A DNA stretch of 39,881 nucleotides from NCBI GenBank assembly GCA_949841595.1, contig CATKZB010000010.1, positions 1 to 39,881 on the forward strand, written 5' to 3'. This DNA is from an uncultured Christensenella sp. Lineage in GTDB: Bacteria; Bacillota; Clostridia; Christensenellales; UBA1242. Positions within the stretch are counted from its first letter, which is position 1. Each line of letters opens with the position of its first letter. Position numbers and translations under genes: made by a program. Shown piece by piece: positions 30,365-39,862 of the stretch. Below the pieces are notes generated by a model. It had not been told where the DNA came from and did no database searches. It was given only the letters and a program-made list of their open reading frames with translations.

Positions 30365-31072
30365 ATGAGATTAAACAAATTTTTAAGTTCTTGTGGACTT
30401 GCGTCACGAAGAAAATGCGAAGATATAATCAAAGCCGGAAGAGTTTCTGTCAATGGTCAAGTTATTGAAAATTTGGGTGTTGTTGTTAATGAAAAAAAAG
30501 ATAAAATTATTGTTGATGGCGTTGAGCTTAAATTGCCTTCACAATTTGTTTATCTTAAAATGAACAAACCAAAGGGTTATGCATGCACAAGCAGTGATGA
30601 AAGAGGACGAAAAACGATTTTTGACCTTGTGGAAAGCGATGTAAGACTTTTTAATGTTGGCAGATTGGATTATGACACTGAGGGACTTTTGCTTTTGACA
30701 AACGATGGTGACTTTGCAAATCTTGTCACACATCCAAAATTTCATTGTGAGAAAGAATACAATGTCACAGTGGAGGGAGAACTTAAAGAAAGTGATCTTG
30801 CTGTTTTGAGAAAAGGTGTTGTTGTTGATGGAACAAGAATGCCAACAGCCAAAGTAAAATGGCTGAATTTTGATGGAAAGTGTACAAAAGTTTCTGTCGT
30901 TATTGATGAAGGTCAAAATCATCAAGTTAGGAAGATGTTTGAAGCTATCGGTAAAGATATCAAACTTTTGAAAAGAATAAGAATCGGCAAAGTTGTGCTG
31001 GGTGGGCTTTATCGTGGAAAAACAAAACCTATGACACAAGAAGAAATTGATTCTTTTAAGGTGGGCTTATAA
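30365..31072 (+). CDS. rluB: 23S rRNA pseudouridine synthase (RluB/RsuA family)
   Basis: 235 residues. The N-terminal S4 RNA-binding domain (MRLNKFLSSCGLASRRKCED...GRVSVNGQVI) is followed by the synthase domain with the catalytic block VGRLDYDTEGLLLLTNDG (Asp nucleophile in RLDYDTEG) and the C-terminal EGQNHQVRKMFEAIGK. It isomerises a uridine in 23S rRNA. The call as RluB rather than RsuA rests on the neighbourhood (dacF, BaiN, plsC), which is the standard Bacillota arrangement. AAGAGG precedes the start; the stop overlaps the next start (TAATG, 31070-31074). Confidence 0.92.
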   Translation: MRLNKFLSSCGLASRRKCEDIIKAGRVSVNGQVIENLGVVVNEKKDKIIVDGVELKLPSQFVYLKMNKPKGYACTSSDERGRKTIFDLVESDVRLFNVGRLDYDTEGLLLLTNDGDFANLVTHPKFHCEKEYNVTVEGELKESDLAVLRKGVVVDGTRMPTAKVKWLNFDGKCTKVSVVIDEGQNHQVRKMFEAIGKDIKLLKRIRIGKVVLGGLYRGKTKPMTQEEIDSFKVGL

Positions 31073-32277
31073 TGAGCAAGATTGCTGTTGTAGGCGCTGG
31101 TGCTTCGGGACTTTTTGTTGCTGGCTTTTTGTCTGAAAATCACGACGTTGTGGTTTTTGACAAAAATGAAAAAGTGGGCAAAAAACTTTATATAACTGGG
31201 AAAGGAAGATGTAATCTTACAAATTTTTGTCAACCTGACGAGTTTTTGAAAAATGTTGTTCATGGTGAAAAGTTTTTGAGAAGTGCTATTTACACATTTT
31301 CAAGCGAAGATTGCATGGAATATTTTGAAAGTTTGGGGCTTAAGATAAAAGTGGAAAGGGGAAACAGAGTTTTTCCAGCAAGTGACAAATCAAGTGATGT
31401 TATCAAAGTTTTGAAAGAAAAGCATTGTCAGAATGTCAACTTTTCACTTTCAAATGAGGTGTACTCAATTGCAAAGAAAGAAGAAAGGTTTGTTTTGTCA
31501 ACAGAGAAAGGTAATTTTGAGTTTGATAAAGTGATAATCGCAACAGGTGGCGTCAGTTATAAAGCCACTGGAAGCGACGGTGCAGGTTATAAATTTGCAA
31601 AAGGATTTGGCCATACTGTGGAGAAACCAAGACCAGCTCTTTGCCCTATTATGCTTAAAGATTGGTTTGTGAAAGTTTTGCAAGGAGTGTCACTTAAAAA
31701 TGTTGCCTTAAATTGTGTGATTGACGGCAAAAAATCAAATTATTTTGGTGAAATGCTTTTCACTGATAAAGGAATTTCAGGACCAATTGTTTTGACTGCT
31801 TCAAGTTTTTTAAATTCTGCTAAGAGTGTGGAGTTGTCGTTGGATTTTAAGCCAGCACTAGACGAAAAGCAGTTGGATGCAAGACTTTTAAGAGATTTTG
31901 AAGAAAACAAAAACAAAGATTTAAAGACAGTTTTGAAGGGTCTTTTGCCAAAGGCAGTTGCTGATGTTTTTGCAAAGGCGATTGGACTTGACGAAAATAA
32001 AAAGATTCATGATATAACAAAAGAAGAGAGAACGAAAATTGTTGAAGGATTAAAGAATTTCAAGTTGAAATATGGTGGACTTTATGACATCGATGCAGGA
32101 ATTGTGACAAGTGGTGGAGTTTCCACAAAGGAAGTGAATCCAAAGACTTTTGAAAGCAAATTTGTGAGTGGACTTTATTTTCTGGGAGAAGTTTTGGATG
32201 TGGATGCACTCACTGGTGGATTTAATTTGCAAATTGCTTGGAGCACTGCATTTGCATGTGCCAAAAATTTTGATTAG
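31072..32277 (+). CDS. HI0933/BaiN-type NAD(P)/FAD-dependent oxidoreductase
   Basis: 401 residues. The N-terminal FAD-binding GxGxxG is IAVVGAGASGLFVA with the ribose-binding acidic end (VVFDKNEKVGKKLYITGKGR), then CNLTN, the family motif RVFPASDKSSDVI, VIIATGGVSYKATGSDGAGY, the inserted beta domain (about 190-340) and the C-terminal GLYFLGEVLDVDALTGGFNL. Members reduce small molecules or act in redox housekeeping; the physiological substrate is usually unknown. It overlaps rluB by 3 bases and lies 15 bases before plsC, in the rluB-yhiN-plsC order typical of Clostridia. Confidence 0.9.
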   Translation: MSKIAVVGAGASGLFVAGFLSENHDVVVFDKNEKVGKKLYITGKGRCNLTNFCQPDEFLKNVVHGEKFLRSAIYTFSSEDCMEYFESLGLKIKVERGNRVFPASDKSSDVIKVLKEKHCQNVNFSLSNEVYSIAKKEERFVLSTEKGNFEFDKVIIATGGVSYKATGSDGAGYKFAKGFGHTVEKPRPALCPIMLKDWFVKVLQGVSLKNVALNCVIDGKKSNYFGEMLFTDKGISGPIVLTASSFLNSAKSVELSLDFKPALDEKQLDARLLRDFEENKNKDLKTVLKGLLPKAVADVFAKAIGLDENKKIHDITKEERTKIVEGLKNFKLKYGGLYDIDAGIVTSGGVSTKEVNPKTFESKFVSGLYFLGEVLDVDALTGGFNLQIAWSTAFACAKNFD

Positions 32278-32292
32278 GGGAGGCGTAAGATT

Positions 32293-32907
32293 ATGTTGTT
32301 GTTTATAACCAGATTGTTGTTGTGGATTCCAATTTTTATTTTTCACCCAACATTCATTAAAGGCAAAAAAAATATGCCAAAAGGCAAAGCAATTTTGTCT
32401 TGCAATCACTATTCAAATTGGGATATTGCTTTGTTTCATCTGTTTTACATTCCAAAGATGAAAATTTTGGCTAAGAAAGAACTTTTTAAAAACAAACTCT
32501 TTGGTGCGATGCTGAAAAGTTATGGTGGAATTGCAATTGACAGGGATTCCAACGATGTCACTGCAATAAAAAACTGTATGAAAATTTTGAAAAATGAAGA
32601 AAAATTATTTATTTTCCCAGAAGGAACAAGACTTAAAAACGAGGCTGATATTTTGGGAGAAATCAAAAGTGGAATGGCACTTATTGCAATCAAAACAAAG
32701 ACTCCGATTGTGCCAATTTGGATCAAAAGAAAACCAAAGATTTTCAGAAAAAGTGTTTACACAATTGGAAAACCATTTGAACTCAGTGAATTTTATGGAC
32801 TTAAACTTGATGAAGAAACTTTGGAGAAAGCAAATCAAGTTGTGCGTGAAAAAATGCTGGAACTGAGAGAAGAATCTTTAAATAAAAAGAACAAAAAAAG
32901 AAAGTAA
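32293..32907 (+). CDS. plsC: 1-acyl-sn-glycerol-3-phosphate acyltransferase
   Basis: 204 residues. It transfers the second acyl chain to lysophosphatidic acid. Catalytic HxxxxD is NHYSNWD (about 38-44); the substrate motif FPEGTR lies about 112-117; the block GGIAIDRDS and the later TPIVPIWI are typical. An N-terminal membrane segment (LLFITRLLLWIPIFIF) anchors it. The tail is lysine-rich. In many Clostridia cmk precedes and ispH follows it; both are absent here. GGGGAGG is the ribosome site. Confidence 0.93.
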   Translation: MLLFITRLLLWIPIFIFHPTFIKGKKNMPKGKAILSCNHYSNWDIALFHLFYIPKMKILAKKELFKNKLFGAMLKSYGGIAIDRDSNDVTAIKNCMKILKNEEKLFIFPEGTRLKNEADILGEIKSGMALIAIKTKTPIVPIWIKRKPKIFRKSVYTIGKPFELSEFYGLKLDEETLEKANQVVREKMLELREESLNKKNKKRK

Positions 32908-32924
32908 ATTTTACTTTCTTTTTT
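32893..32924. terminator. Bidirectional terminator after plsC
   Basis: AAAAAAAGAAAGTAAA (32893-32908) pairs with TTTACTTTCTTTTTT (32910-32924); the left arm encodes the plsC tail and the right arm overlaps the stop of the minus-strand small gene. Confidence 0.8.
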
Positions 32925-33105
32925 AATGTTGAGAACCCATATAATCATTTGCTGGTTTAAAAAGATTTTGAGGAAATTCTTTAATATAACTTCCAAATTC
33001 AGAAAATTGTTTGACCTTAAATTTTGAATTCATTTCTGAAACAAGATAATTTGCAATTTCTAATCTTTCATCTGCAGTTAACAATCTTTGTTTGTTAGTG
33101 CTCAT
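32923..33105 (-). CDS. Small hypothetical protein, possibly 5'-truncated
   Basis: 60 residues from ATG 33105 (MSTNKQRLLTADERLEIANY...). The frame is open further upstream without an ATG to about 33209, adding a protein-like stretch (NFTIGTYDCNIKTHKLLDR). No ribosome site precedes ATG 33105 and no clear promoter is seen; a TTG at 33117 is another option. No membrane segment or known motif. It sits convergent to plsC and divergent from the S1 gene, and the upstream open frame overlaps the S1 promoter. It looks like the remainder of a longer gene whose front has been lost, or a gene with an unusual start. Confidence 0.45.
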   Translation of the reverse strand: MSTNKQRLLTADERLEIANYLVSEMNSKFKVKQFSEFGSYIKEFPQNLFKPANDYMGSQH

Positions 33106-33177
33106 TCTGTCAAGCAATTTGTGTGTTTTAATATTGCAATCATAAGTACCTATAGTGAAATTTGTTATTTCTTTTAT

Positions 33178-33206
33178 TTGACATTTTTTGCTGATTTTGA
33201 TAATCT
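33178..33206 (+). promoter_or_regulatory. Promoter of the S1-domain gene
   Basis: TTGACA (33178-33183), 17-bp spacer ending TGA, TAATCT (33201-33206); AAGGA precedes ATG 33243. Confidence 0.75.
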
Positions 33207-33242
33207 ATTTAAAAATATTTGTTGATTTGAAAGGATAGAGTT

Positions 33243-34280
33243 ATGAGTGAGAAATTTAATTTGGATATGATTGACAAAACTTTTACAACTTATCGAAAGG
33301 GGCAGGCTTTTGATGGGGTTGTGGTTTTGAAAAGAGAAGACGGTGTGATTTTCAACATTGGTGGAAAAAATGACGCATATATCCTTGCAAGTGATTTTGC
33401 AGATTATAAAAGTGTAAAAATAGGTGACAGGTTTGGAATTGTCATCACAAATCAAAAGAATGAAGAAGGGTTGATTGAAGGATCTAAGGCTTTGGCAGAT
33501 TCATTGAAACTTGCAAATCAAAATGCTTCAAATTTAAGACTTGGCAGTAAGTTTTCTTTTGTGATCACTGGTGTGGGAAATGGAATGTTGTCCAAAATGG
33601 GGGATTATTCAATCATTGTGCCTTTTGACCAAGTTTCAGAACATTATGTCAAGAACTTTAATTCCATGATAGGAAAGCAATTTGAAGCAGTTGTAACAGA
33701 AATTGACAAGGAAGCAAAAAGCATTGTTGCCAGCATAAAGCTTTTGCAAGAACAGACCAGAGTGGCTGTTGAAAAGAATTTTTGGAATATTATTTTCATC
33801 AACAAAATTGTCAAAGGAAAAGTTGAAAGAATTTTGCCATATGGTGCTTTTGTGAATGTGGAAGGAGTGGATTGTTTTTTGCACATTTCTAATGTTGCAT
33901 ATGAGAAACTTGAAAAAATTGAAGATGTTTTAAATATTGGCGACGAAAGACAATTTAAAGTCATTAAAGTGGACAGAGAAAACAAAAAGGTGGAACTTTC
34001 TTTGAAAGCTCTTCTTGAAGATCCAAAAACAATGAGAATTAAAGAATTGCAAGTTGGTCAAGTTTGTGATGGTGAAGTTGTTAAACTTTTGCAATTTGGA
34101 GCAATAGTCAAAGTTGAAAATGGAGCAACTGGACTTTTGCATATTTCAAACTGCACAGAAAATAAAGCCAAAAAGATTTATGAACTTGTTAAAGTTGGAG
34201 ATGTGGTGAAAGTTGAAGTGCTTTCAAAAGATGAAGAAAACCAAAAAGTGTCTTTTAAGTTGGAAAATATGAAAGATTAG
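33243..34280 (+). CDS. S1 RNA-binding domain protein (RpsA-like)
   Basis: 345 residues made of four S1 (OB-fold) units: about 19-85 (GQAFDGVVVLKREDGVIFNI), 100-167 (GSKFSFVITGVGNGMLSKMG), 185-258 (VKGKVERILPYGAFVNVEGV...FLHISNVA) and 271-343 (GQVCDGEVVKLLQFGAIVKV...LLHISNC). The first two are divergent and the last two canonical, as in the short ribosomal protein S1 homologues of Bacillota. It binds mRNA and may help initiation, of interest because several genes here lack ribosome sites. In Clostridia this gene follows ispH/plsC, which fits the position. Confidence 0.88.
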   Translation: MSEKFNLDMIDKTFTTYRKGQAFDGVVVLKREDGVIFNIGGKNDAYILASDFADYKSVKIGDRFGIVITNQKNEEGLIEGSKALADSLKLANQNASNLRLGSKFSFVITGVGNGMLSKMGDYSIIVPFDQVSEHYVKNFNSMIGKQFEAVVTEIDKEAKSIVASIKLLQEQTRVAVEKNFWNIIFINKIVKGKVERILPYGAFVNVEGVDCFLHISNVAYEKLEKIEDVLNIGDERQFKVIKVDRENKKVELSLKALLEDPKTMRIKELQVGQVCDGEVVKLLQFGAIVKVENGATGLLHISNCTENKAKKIYELVKVGDVVKVEVLSKDEENQKVSFKLENMKD

Positions 34281-34292
34281 TTATAAAAAAAT

Positions 34293-34309
34293 AACACCTT
34301 TTTGGTGTT
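34293..34309 (+). terminator. Possible weak terminator after S1 gene
   Basis: AACACC (34293-34298), T-rich loop, GGTGTT (34304-34309), with hardly any U-run before tRNA-Thr at 34313. Read-through into the tRNA is likely. Confidence 0.4.
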
Positions 34310-34312
34310 TGT

Positions 34313-34388
<76 letters not shown>

Positions 34389-34415
34389 AAATTAAAGAAA
34401 AGGGAGAAATTAATT

Positions 34416-35252
34416 ATGCGTATAGCGATATTAACAAGTTTTAAAGAAAAATGTACAGAAGAAGATTTTATTATTGCCAAATCATTTGCTGAGGATGGGC
34501 ATAAGGTTGATTTATTAGATTTTCCTATAAATTTTAATATAGACGAAAGATATGATTTGATTTTATTAAAAAATGCTTGGCTGCTTGATAAGCACGCATA
34601 TAGATCTTATTTCGATAATTTAGAGCAATTTTTGAATGAAATAAAGAAAACAAAATGTAAGTTAGTAAGTTCACAAGATGGCAGTCTTAATTTTGATAAA
34701 TTTGGAAAAAAATATTTGGTTGATTTATATAAAAATAAATATAATGTAGTTCCTACAATTGATGATATTAATGATATAGGTGAATTGCCTGTTGTTGATG
34801 AATACATTAAAAAACCATATATAGCTTATGATGGTTTTGATATGCAGCAAATAAGACGTAATCAATTAAAAAATCTAAAACTGCAGAACGAAGTTTTACA
34901 ACCTAAATTAAATTTTATTTCTGAAGTTCAATTATATTTTATTAATAACAAATTTCAATATGCTTTAGAATATACGCCACATAAGTGGCCAGATTATCCA
35001 TTGCCACATGAATTTAAACCTGCAAAAAAATATATTGAACAAGCAAAAGAGATAATTGAAATTAATAATGCAACATGTAGTTTTAATCGTGTTGATTTTT
35101 TAAGATTAAATGAAAAGGATATGATCATGTTGGAATTTGCAGATACAAATCCAAATTTAAGTTTACCATTATTAAGCAAACCTACTCTAAACAAGTTTTT
35201 AAAAGAATTTAAAAAGGTTATTTATTCATATATTGGATCGAAAAGAGTTTAA
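34416..35252 (+). CDS. ATP-grasp family protein
   Basis: 278 residues from ATG 34416 (GGGAG upstream; the longer frame runs back through tRNA-Thr and is rejected). It resembles glutathione-synthetase/RimK-type ATP-grasp ligases: an N-terminal Rossmann-like part (MRIAILTSFKEKCTEEDF, YDLILLKNAWLLD), a central lysine segment (EYIKKPYIAYDGFDMQQI) and a C-terminal metal/nucleotide region (FNRVDFLRLNEKDMIMLEFA, ending DTNPNLSLPLL). The substrate is unknown. Codons are more AT-rich (TTA leucine, ATA, AAT) than in neighbouring core genes. With its position right after a tRNA this suggests acquisition. Confidence 0.72.
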   Translation: MRIAILTSFKEKCTEEDFIIAKSFAEDGHKVDLLDFPINFNIDERYDLILLKNAWLLDKHAYRSYFDNLEQFLNEIKKTKCKLVSSQDGSLNFDKFGKKYLVDLYKNKYNVVPTIDDINDIGELPVVDEYIKKPYIAYDGFDMQQIRRNQLKNLKLQNEVLQPKLNFISEVQLYFINNKFQYALEYTPHKWPDYPLPHEFKPAKKYIEQAKEIIEINNATCSFNRVDFLRLNEKDMIMLEFADTNPNLSLPLLSKPTLNKFLKEFKKVIYSYIGSKRV

Positions 35253-35311
35253 GATGATTTAAAATAATTAAGAAATTTTTAGAAAATTTGGTAAATCGTG
35301 AAGGTGTAATT

Positions 35312-35662
35312 ATGAAAATTATAAAAAAAGATCAAAGAGAGATTTGGGAAACTAAAACAGCAAGGGGTGCAGAATATCCTTTTGGCATAAAGAATATTGA
35401 CTGTGCAGTGGTGGAGATTTTTGGAAGGCATCCACTTTCTGGTTGGTATAGAAACACACAGGTTGATGAAATGATTTATTGCAAAAGTGGCGTAGGAGAG
35501 ATCTGTTTTGTAGGCGAAAAACCCAAGATTTTAAAAGAAGATGATGCTGTATTTATTAAGAAAAACGAATGGTATTATTGGGGAGAAAAAACAAAGGGAG
35601 TTTTTGTGCCAATGTGTAATCCTGCGTGGTCACCAGAGCAAGGAGAAAACAAAATTTTCTAG
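35312..35662 (+). CDS. Cupin-fold protein
   Basis: 116 residues from ATG 35312 (AAGGTG upstream). A single small beta-barrel: KNIDCAVVEIFGRHPLSGWY, NTQVDEMIYCKSGVGEICF, DDAVFIKKNEWYYWGEKTKG. The usual metal-binding His pairs of cupins are only partly kept (one His, several Glu/Tyr), so it may bind a sugar or small ligand rather than act as a metalloenzyme. It is 59 bases downstream of the ATP-grasp gene and probably co-transcribed; a strong terminator follows. The function is not determinable. Confidence 0.7.
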   Translation: MKIIKKDQREIWETKTARGAEYPFGIKNIDCAVVEIFGRHPLSGWYRNTQVDEMIYCKSGVGEICFVGEKPKILKEDDAVFIKKNEWYYWGEKTKGVFVPMCNPAWSPEQGENKIF

Positions 35663-37162
<1,500 letters not shown>

Positions 37163-37191
37163 ATCTCGCTTAAAAATGCAACATTTAATTT

Positions 37192-37217
37192 AAAAAGGAG
37201 ACATATGTCTCCTTTTT
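37192..37217. terminator. Bidirectional terminator between collagen gene and glycosylase gene
   Basis: Perfect 26-bp palindrome, AAAAAGGAGACA followed by its complement, with U-runs on both strands. Confidence 0.88.
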
Positions 37218-37226
37218 GATTTTTAT

Positions 37227-37694
37227 TTATTGCAAAAGTTCTTTTCTCCAGATTTCAAAATCAAATTTTGGATTTGCAGAACTTGTGGAAGGTAGGTAGA
37301 TGATAGGTAAGGTTGTTGTCACATTTTGCATAAGAAGATTGTATGCAGTTTTTCCATTGCAAAATATTTTTTTAACTTTTGTATGAGGTGGCAAAAGAAA
37401 GGAAATATCTGCTATTTTCTTTTTTGATTTTTCTAAAGAGTTGTCAGCAGATCCTGTAAGATCACTTTCTTCTACAACATCATAAAGTGCTATACCATAT
37501 TTTAATAAAAAAGCTTTTTTATTTTCAATTTCATCGGTGATTGTTTCATTAAATATTTTTGCCAAGGTTTTCCAAAAGCGATTTTGTTTGTTTCCATAAT
37601 AAAAACCTTCCATACGACTTTTGACGCTTGGAAAACTTCCTAGAATCAGGATTTTGGAATCTTTATTGTATACTGCTGGAAATCCTTGATGCAT
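37227..37694 (-). CDS. Hypoxanthine-DNA glycosylase (UDG superfamily, HDG type)
   Basis: 155 residues. It removes deaminated bases (hypoxanthine from adenine deamination). Motif 1 is ILGSFPSVKSRMEGFYYGNK, continuing to QNRFW; motif 2 is LPSTSSANP near the C-terminus; IFCNGKTAYNLL matches the family centre. Length is normal (about 160). The promoter TTGACA, 17 bp ending TGC, TTTACT (37701-37729) places ATG 37694 exactly six bases after the -10, and no ribosome site is present, again the leaderless layout. With ung it is the second base-excision enzyme here arranged this way. Confidence 0.87.
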   Translation of the reverse strand: MHQGFPAVYNKDSKILILGSFPSVKSRMEGFYYGNKQNRFWKTLAKIFNETITDEIENKKAFLLKYGIALYDVVEESDLTGSADNSLEKSKKKIADISFLLPPHTKVKKIFCNGKTAYNLLMQNVTTTLPIIYLPSTSSANPKFDFEIWRKELLQ

Positions 37695-37700
37695 GTTTAT

Positions 37701-37729
37701 AGTAAAGCAATTTAAAAATATAATGTCAA
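37701..37729 (-). promoter_or_regulatory. Promoter of hypoxanthine-DNA glycosylase (leaderless geometry)
   Basis: On the minus strand: TTGACA (37724-37729), 17-bp spacer ending TGC, TTTACT (37701-37706), ATAAAC, ATG. Confidence 0.7.
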
Positions 37730-37778
37730 GAGAATTTAAAACTTGACAAAAGAATATAATTTTTTAACTATTATTTTT

Positions 37779-37805
37779 TTGTTTTAAAAATTTTTATGCT
37801 ATAAT
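37779..37805 (+). promoter_or_regulatory. Promoter of DUF2207 gene
   Basis: TGC-TATAAT (-10 at 37800-37805) with a poor T-rich -35 (TTGTTT at 37779-37784, 15-bp spacer). GGGAG precedes ATG 37845. Confidence 0.55.
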
Positions 37806-37844
37806 AAAAAAGAAAATTGTTAGAACAGATGATTGGGAGCATTT

Positions 37845-39755
37845 ATGAAAAGATTTTTAAATAAATGGATTATTATTTCATTATTGCTGATTTTTTTGTT
37901 TTGTGGTGGAATATCATTGATAGACAATATTGAAGTTGTTCAACCTGTCTATGCTGATTCTATAAAAGCTACGAATGTTCAATATGACAGCATTGAAAAG
38001 ATTATTGAGATTGACGAGAACAAAGTTTGCAACATCACAGAAATAATAACTGTGACTTATAAACAGGATAAAATTAATGTTGGGTTATCAAGAAATATTT
38101 CAAGGTTGAATAAAATAACTAGAATTGTTAATGGCAAAAAATATGAGGTTACCACCATAAACTCTCTTGAATTGATTTCTGTGAAAATGGACGATAAACT
38201 AGAGTATAGTTTTGTTGAACAAAATGGTGATTATTTTTATATCAACACCGGGGCAGATTATGATTATAAAGTTGGTCAACATGTTTACAAAATAAATTAC
38301 CTTTACGATATGGGCGAAGATTTTATCGATGATTTTGACGATTTTACTTTTGATATAATGGATTATGGTTTCACCAATGATGTGTTGAGTTTCTCTGCAA
38401 CAATAAAATTGCCTAAAGAATTTTTGGGTGAAAATGATATTCTTGATGTTTTATCTTTCAGAATAAACGAAATGCATCCGATAACTTATGATGATGTAAA
38501 TATGCATTATGATGGAAATTCTTATACAATCACTTGTGATTATCCAGCTTTTGAGGCATATCATGGGCTTACTATGCAACTTATTTTGCCTGAAGATTAT
38601 TTTGATACTTATTACGCACCTAACACATTATATTATGTGGTTTTATCAATTGTCATATTGTCTTTAGTTGGCATCATTATTGCTCATCTAGTTAACAGAC
38701 TTGTAAGGAATGGAGTGCAAACTGTTGAATTTTATTCTCCAGAAGGTTATTCGCCAATTGATGTTGCAAATGTTTATAGAGGCTTTGTTAAACCAAAAGA
38801 TTTTGCTTCTCTTATTTTGGATTGGGCAGCAAGAGGTTTGGTTCTGATCAAAATGAAAGGTCGAAGACACTTGGTTTTAGCAAAACTTAAAGAATTTGAA
38901 AACAACAGAAAAAAAGGTTTGGCATCCAATAGGGATGAAAAGAGATATTTTGATGCTCTTTTTGATAAAAAAGGAGTGTATGACACAAAAGAAGAAAAGT
39001 ATAAGCATAATTCAAAGCTAAATAGAGCTGTTAGAGATCTTTATGAACAACCTTCAGAAAAGAAAAAGAAGAAACTTTTGTTTAATTTTATAATTCAAAT
39101 ACTATCCTTTTTGCCACTGGTATTCTTTACAATATGGAGCAAATCAATTTTGGGAATGAACGCTACATTTTTCTTTCTATTATTGTTTCCAATTATTGCA
39201 ATTCTTGTTTTTGTTTATATGCCAATCCCGATTTGGTTTAAACTTATCTGGTGTGGAGGCTTTGGTGGAGCGCCATTAGCAATGTTAATAATAGGCATAC
39301 CACTTGTCTATGATCCACTTAATTTGACTTGGATAATGCTTGCAATTTTTCTTATTGGAAGTCTGTCTACCAAATTTATTAGATGTTTCACTCAAGAAGA
39401 ATTGGCTGTTCGAGGAAAAGTGTTGGGATTTAAAAATTTCTTGGTTACTGCCGAACTTGATAAACTCAATATGATGCTTGAACAAGATCCTGAATATTAT
39501 TACAACATCTTGCCATATTGCTATGTTTTTGGAATTACACGTAAAATGGAAAAGAAATTCCAAGCATTGCATGTTGAAAATCCACCATATTGCGAAGGTG
39601 CTTCAGTTGGTGTCTTCTGCAGTCATATGTCTCACTCAATGAGTTCCATTGGAGGAGGAAGTTCCTTTAGTGGAGGCTCTGGTGGAGGCTCCGGAGGAGG
39701 TGGAGGTGGCTCTTCCGGTGGTGGTGGAGGAGGTGGAGGCTGCAGTGGCAGATAA
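37845..39755 (+). CDS. DUF2207 membrane protein with Gly-rich tail
   Basis: 636 residues from ATG 37845. A signal peptide (about 1-37, ending VYADS) leads to an extracellular DUF2207 domain (about 40-250) with strand blocks ICNITEIITVTYK-like and GLSRNISRL. A membrane helix follows (about 258-285), then a cytoplasmic part with the family segment EFYSPEGYSPIDVANVYRG and DFASLILDWAARGLVLIKMK, three more helices (about 410-520), and a C-terminal tail SSIGGGSSFSGGSGGGSGGG ending CSGR. The Gly-rich tail is a DUF2207 hallmark. The role is unknown; the family is common in Bacillota and resembles a membrane-bound receptor or transport accessory. Confidence 0.9.
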   Translation: MKRFLNKWIIISLLLIFLFCGGISLIDNIEVVQPVYADSIKATNVQYDSIEKIIEIDENKVCNITEIITVTYKQDKINVGLSRNISRLNKITRIVNGKKYEVTTINSLELISVKMDDKLEYSFVEQNGDYFYINTGADYDYKVGQHVYKINYLYDMGEDFIDDFDDFTFDIMDYGFTNDVLSFSATIKLPKEFLGENDILDVLSFRINEMHPITYDDVNMHYDGNSYTITCDYPAFEAYHGLTMQLILPEDYFDTYYAPNTLYYVVLSIVILSLVGIIIAHLVNRLVRNGVQTVEFYSPEGYSPIDVANVYRGFVKPKDFASLILDWAARGLVLIKMKGRRHLVLAKLKEFENNRKKGLASNRDEKRYFDALFDKKGVYDTKEEKYKHNSKLNRAVRDLYEQPSEKKKKKLLFNFIIQILSFLPLVFFTIWSKSILGMNATFFFLLLFPIIAILVFVYMPIPIWFKLIWCGGFGGAPLAMLIIGIPLVYDPLNLTWIMLAIFLIGSLSTKFIRCFTQEELAVRGKVLGFKNFLVTAELDKLNMMLEQDPEYYYNILPYCYVFGITRKMEKKFQALHVENPPYCEGASVGVFCSHMSHSMSSIGGGSSFSGGSGGGSGGGGGGSSGGGGGGGGCSGR

Positions 39756-39786
39756 AATCTCTTAAAACTCCAAAGTTAATTAAATT

Positions 39787-39816
39787 AAAAAGAGACCATG
39801 AAATTGGTCTTTTTTT
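39787..39816 (+). terminator. Terminator after DUF2207 gene
   Basis: AAAAAGAGACC (39787-39797) pairs with GGTCTTTTTTT (from 39806) with one G-U; T-run follows. Confidence 0.85.
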
Positions 39817-39862
39817 GTATATAAAGTTTTTAAATGGCTATTATTCTGTTAGGAGGTTTTAA

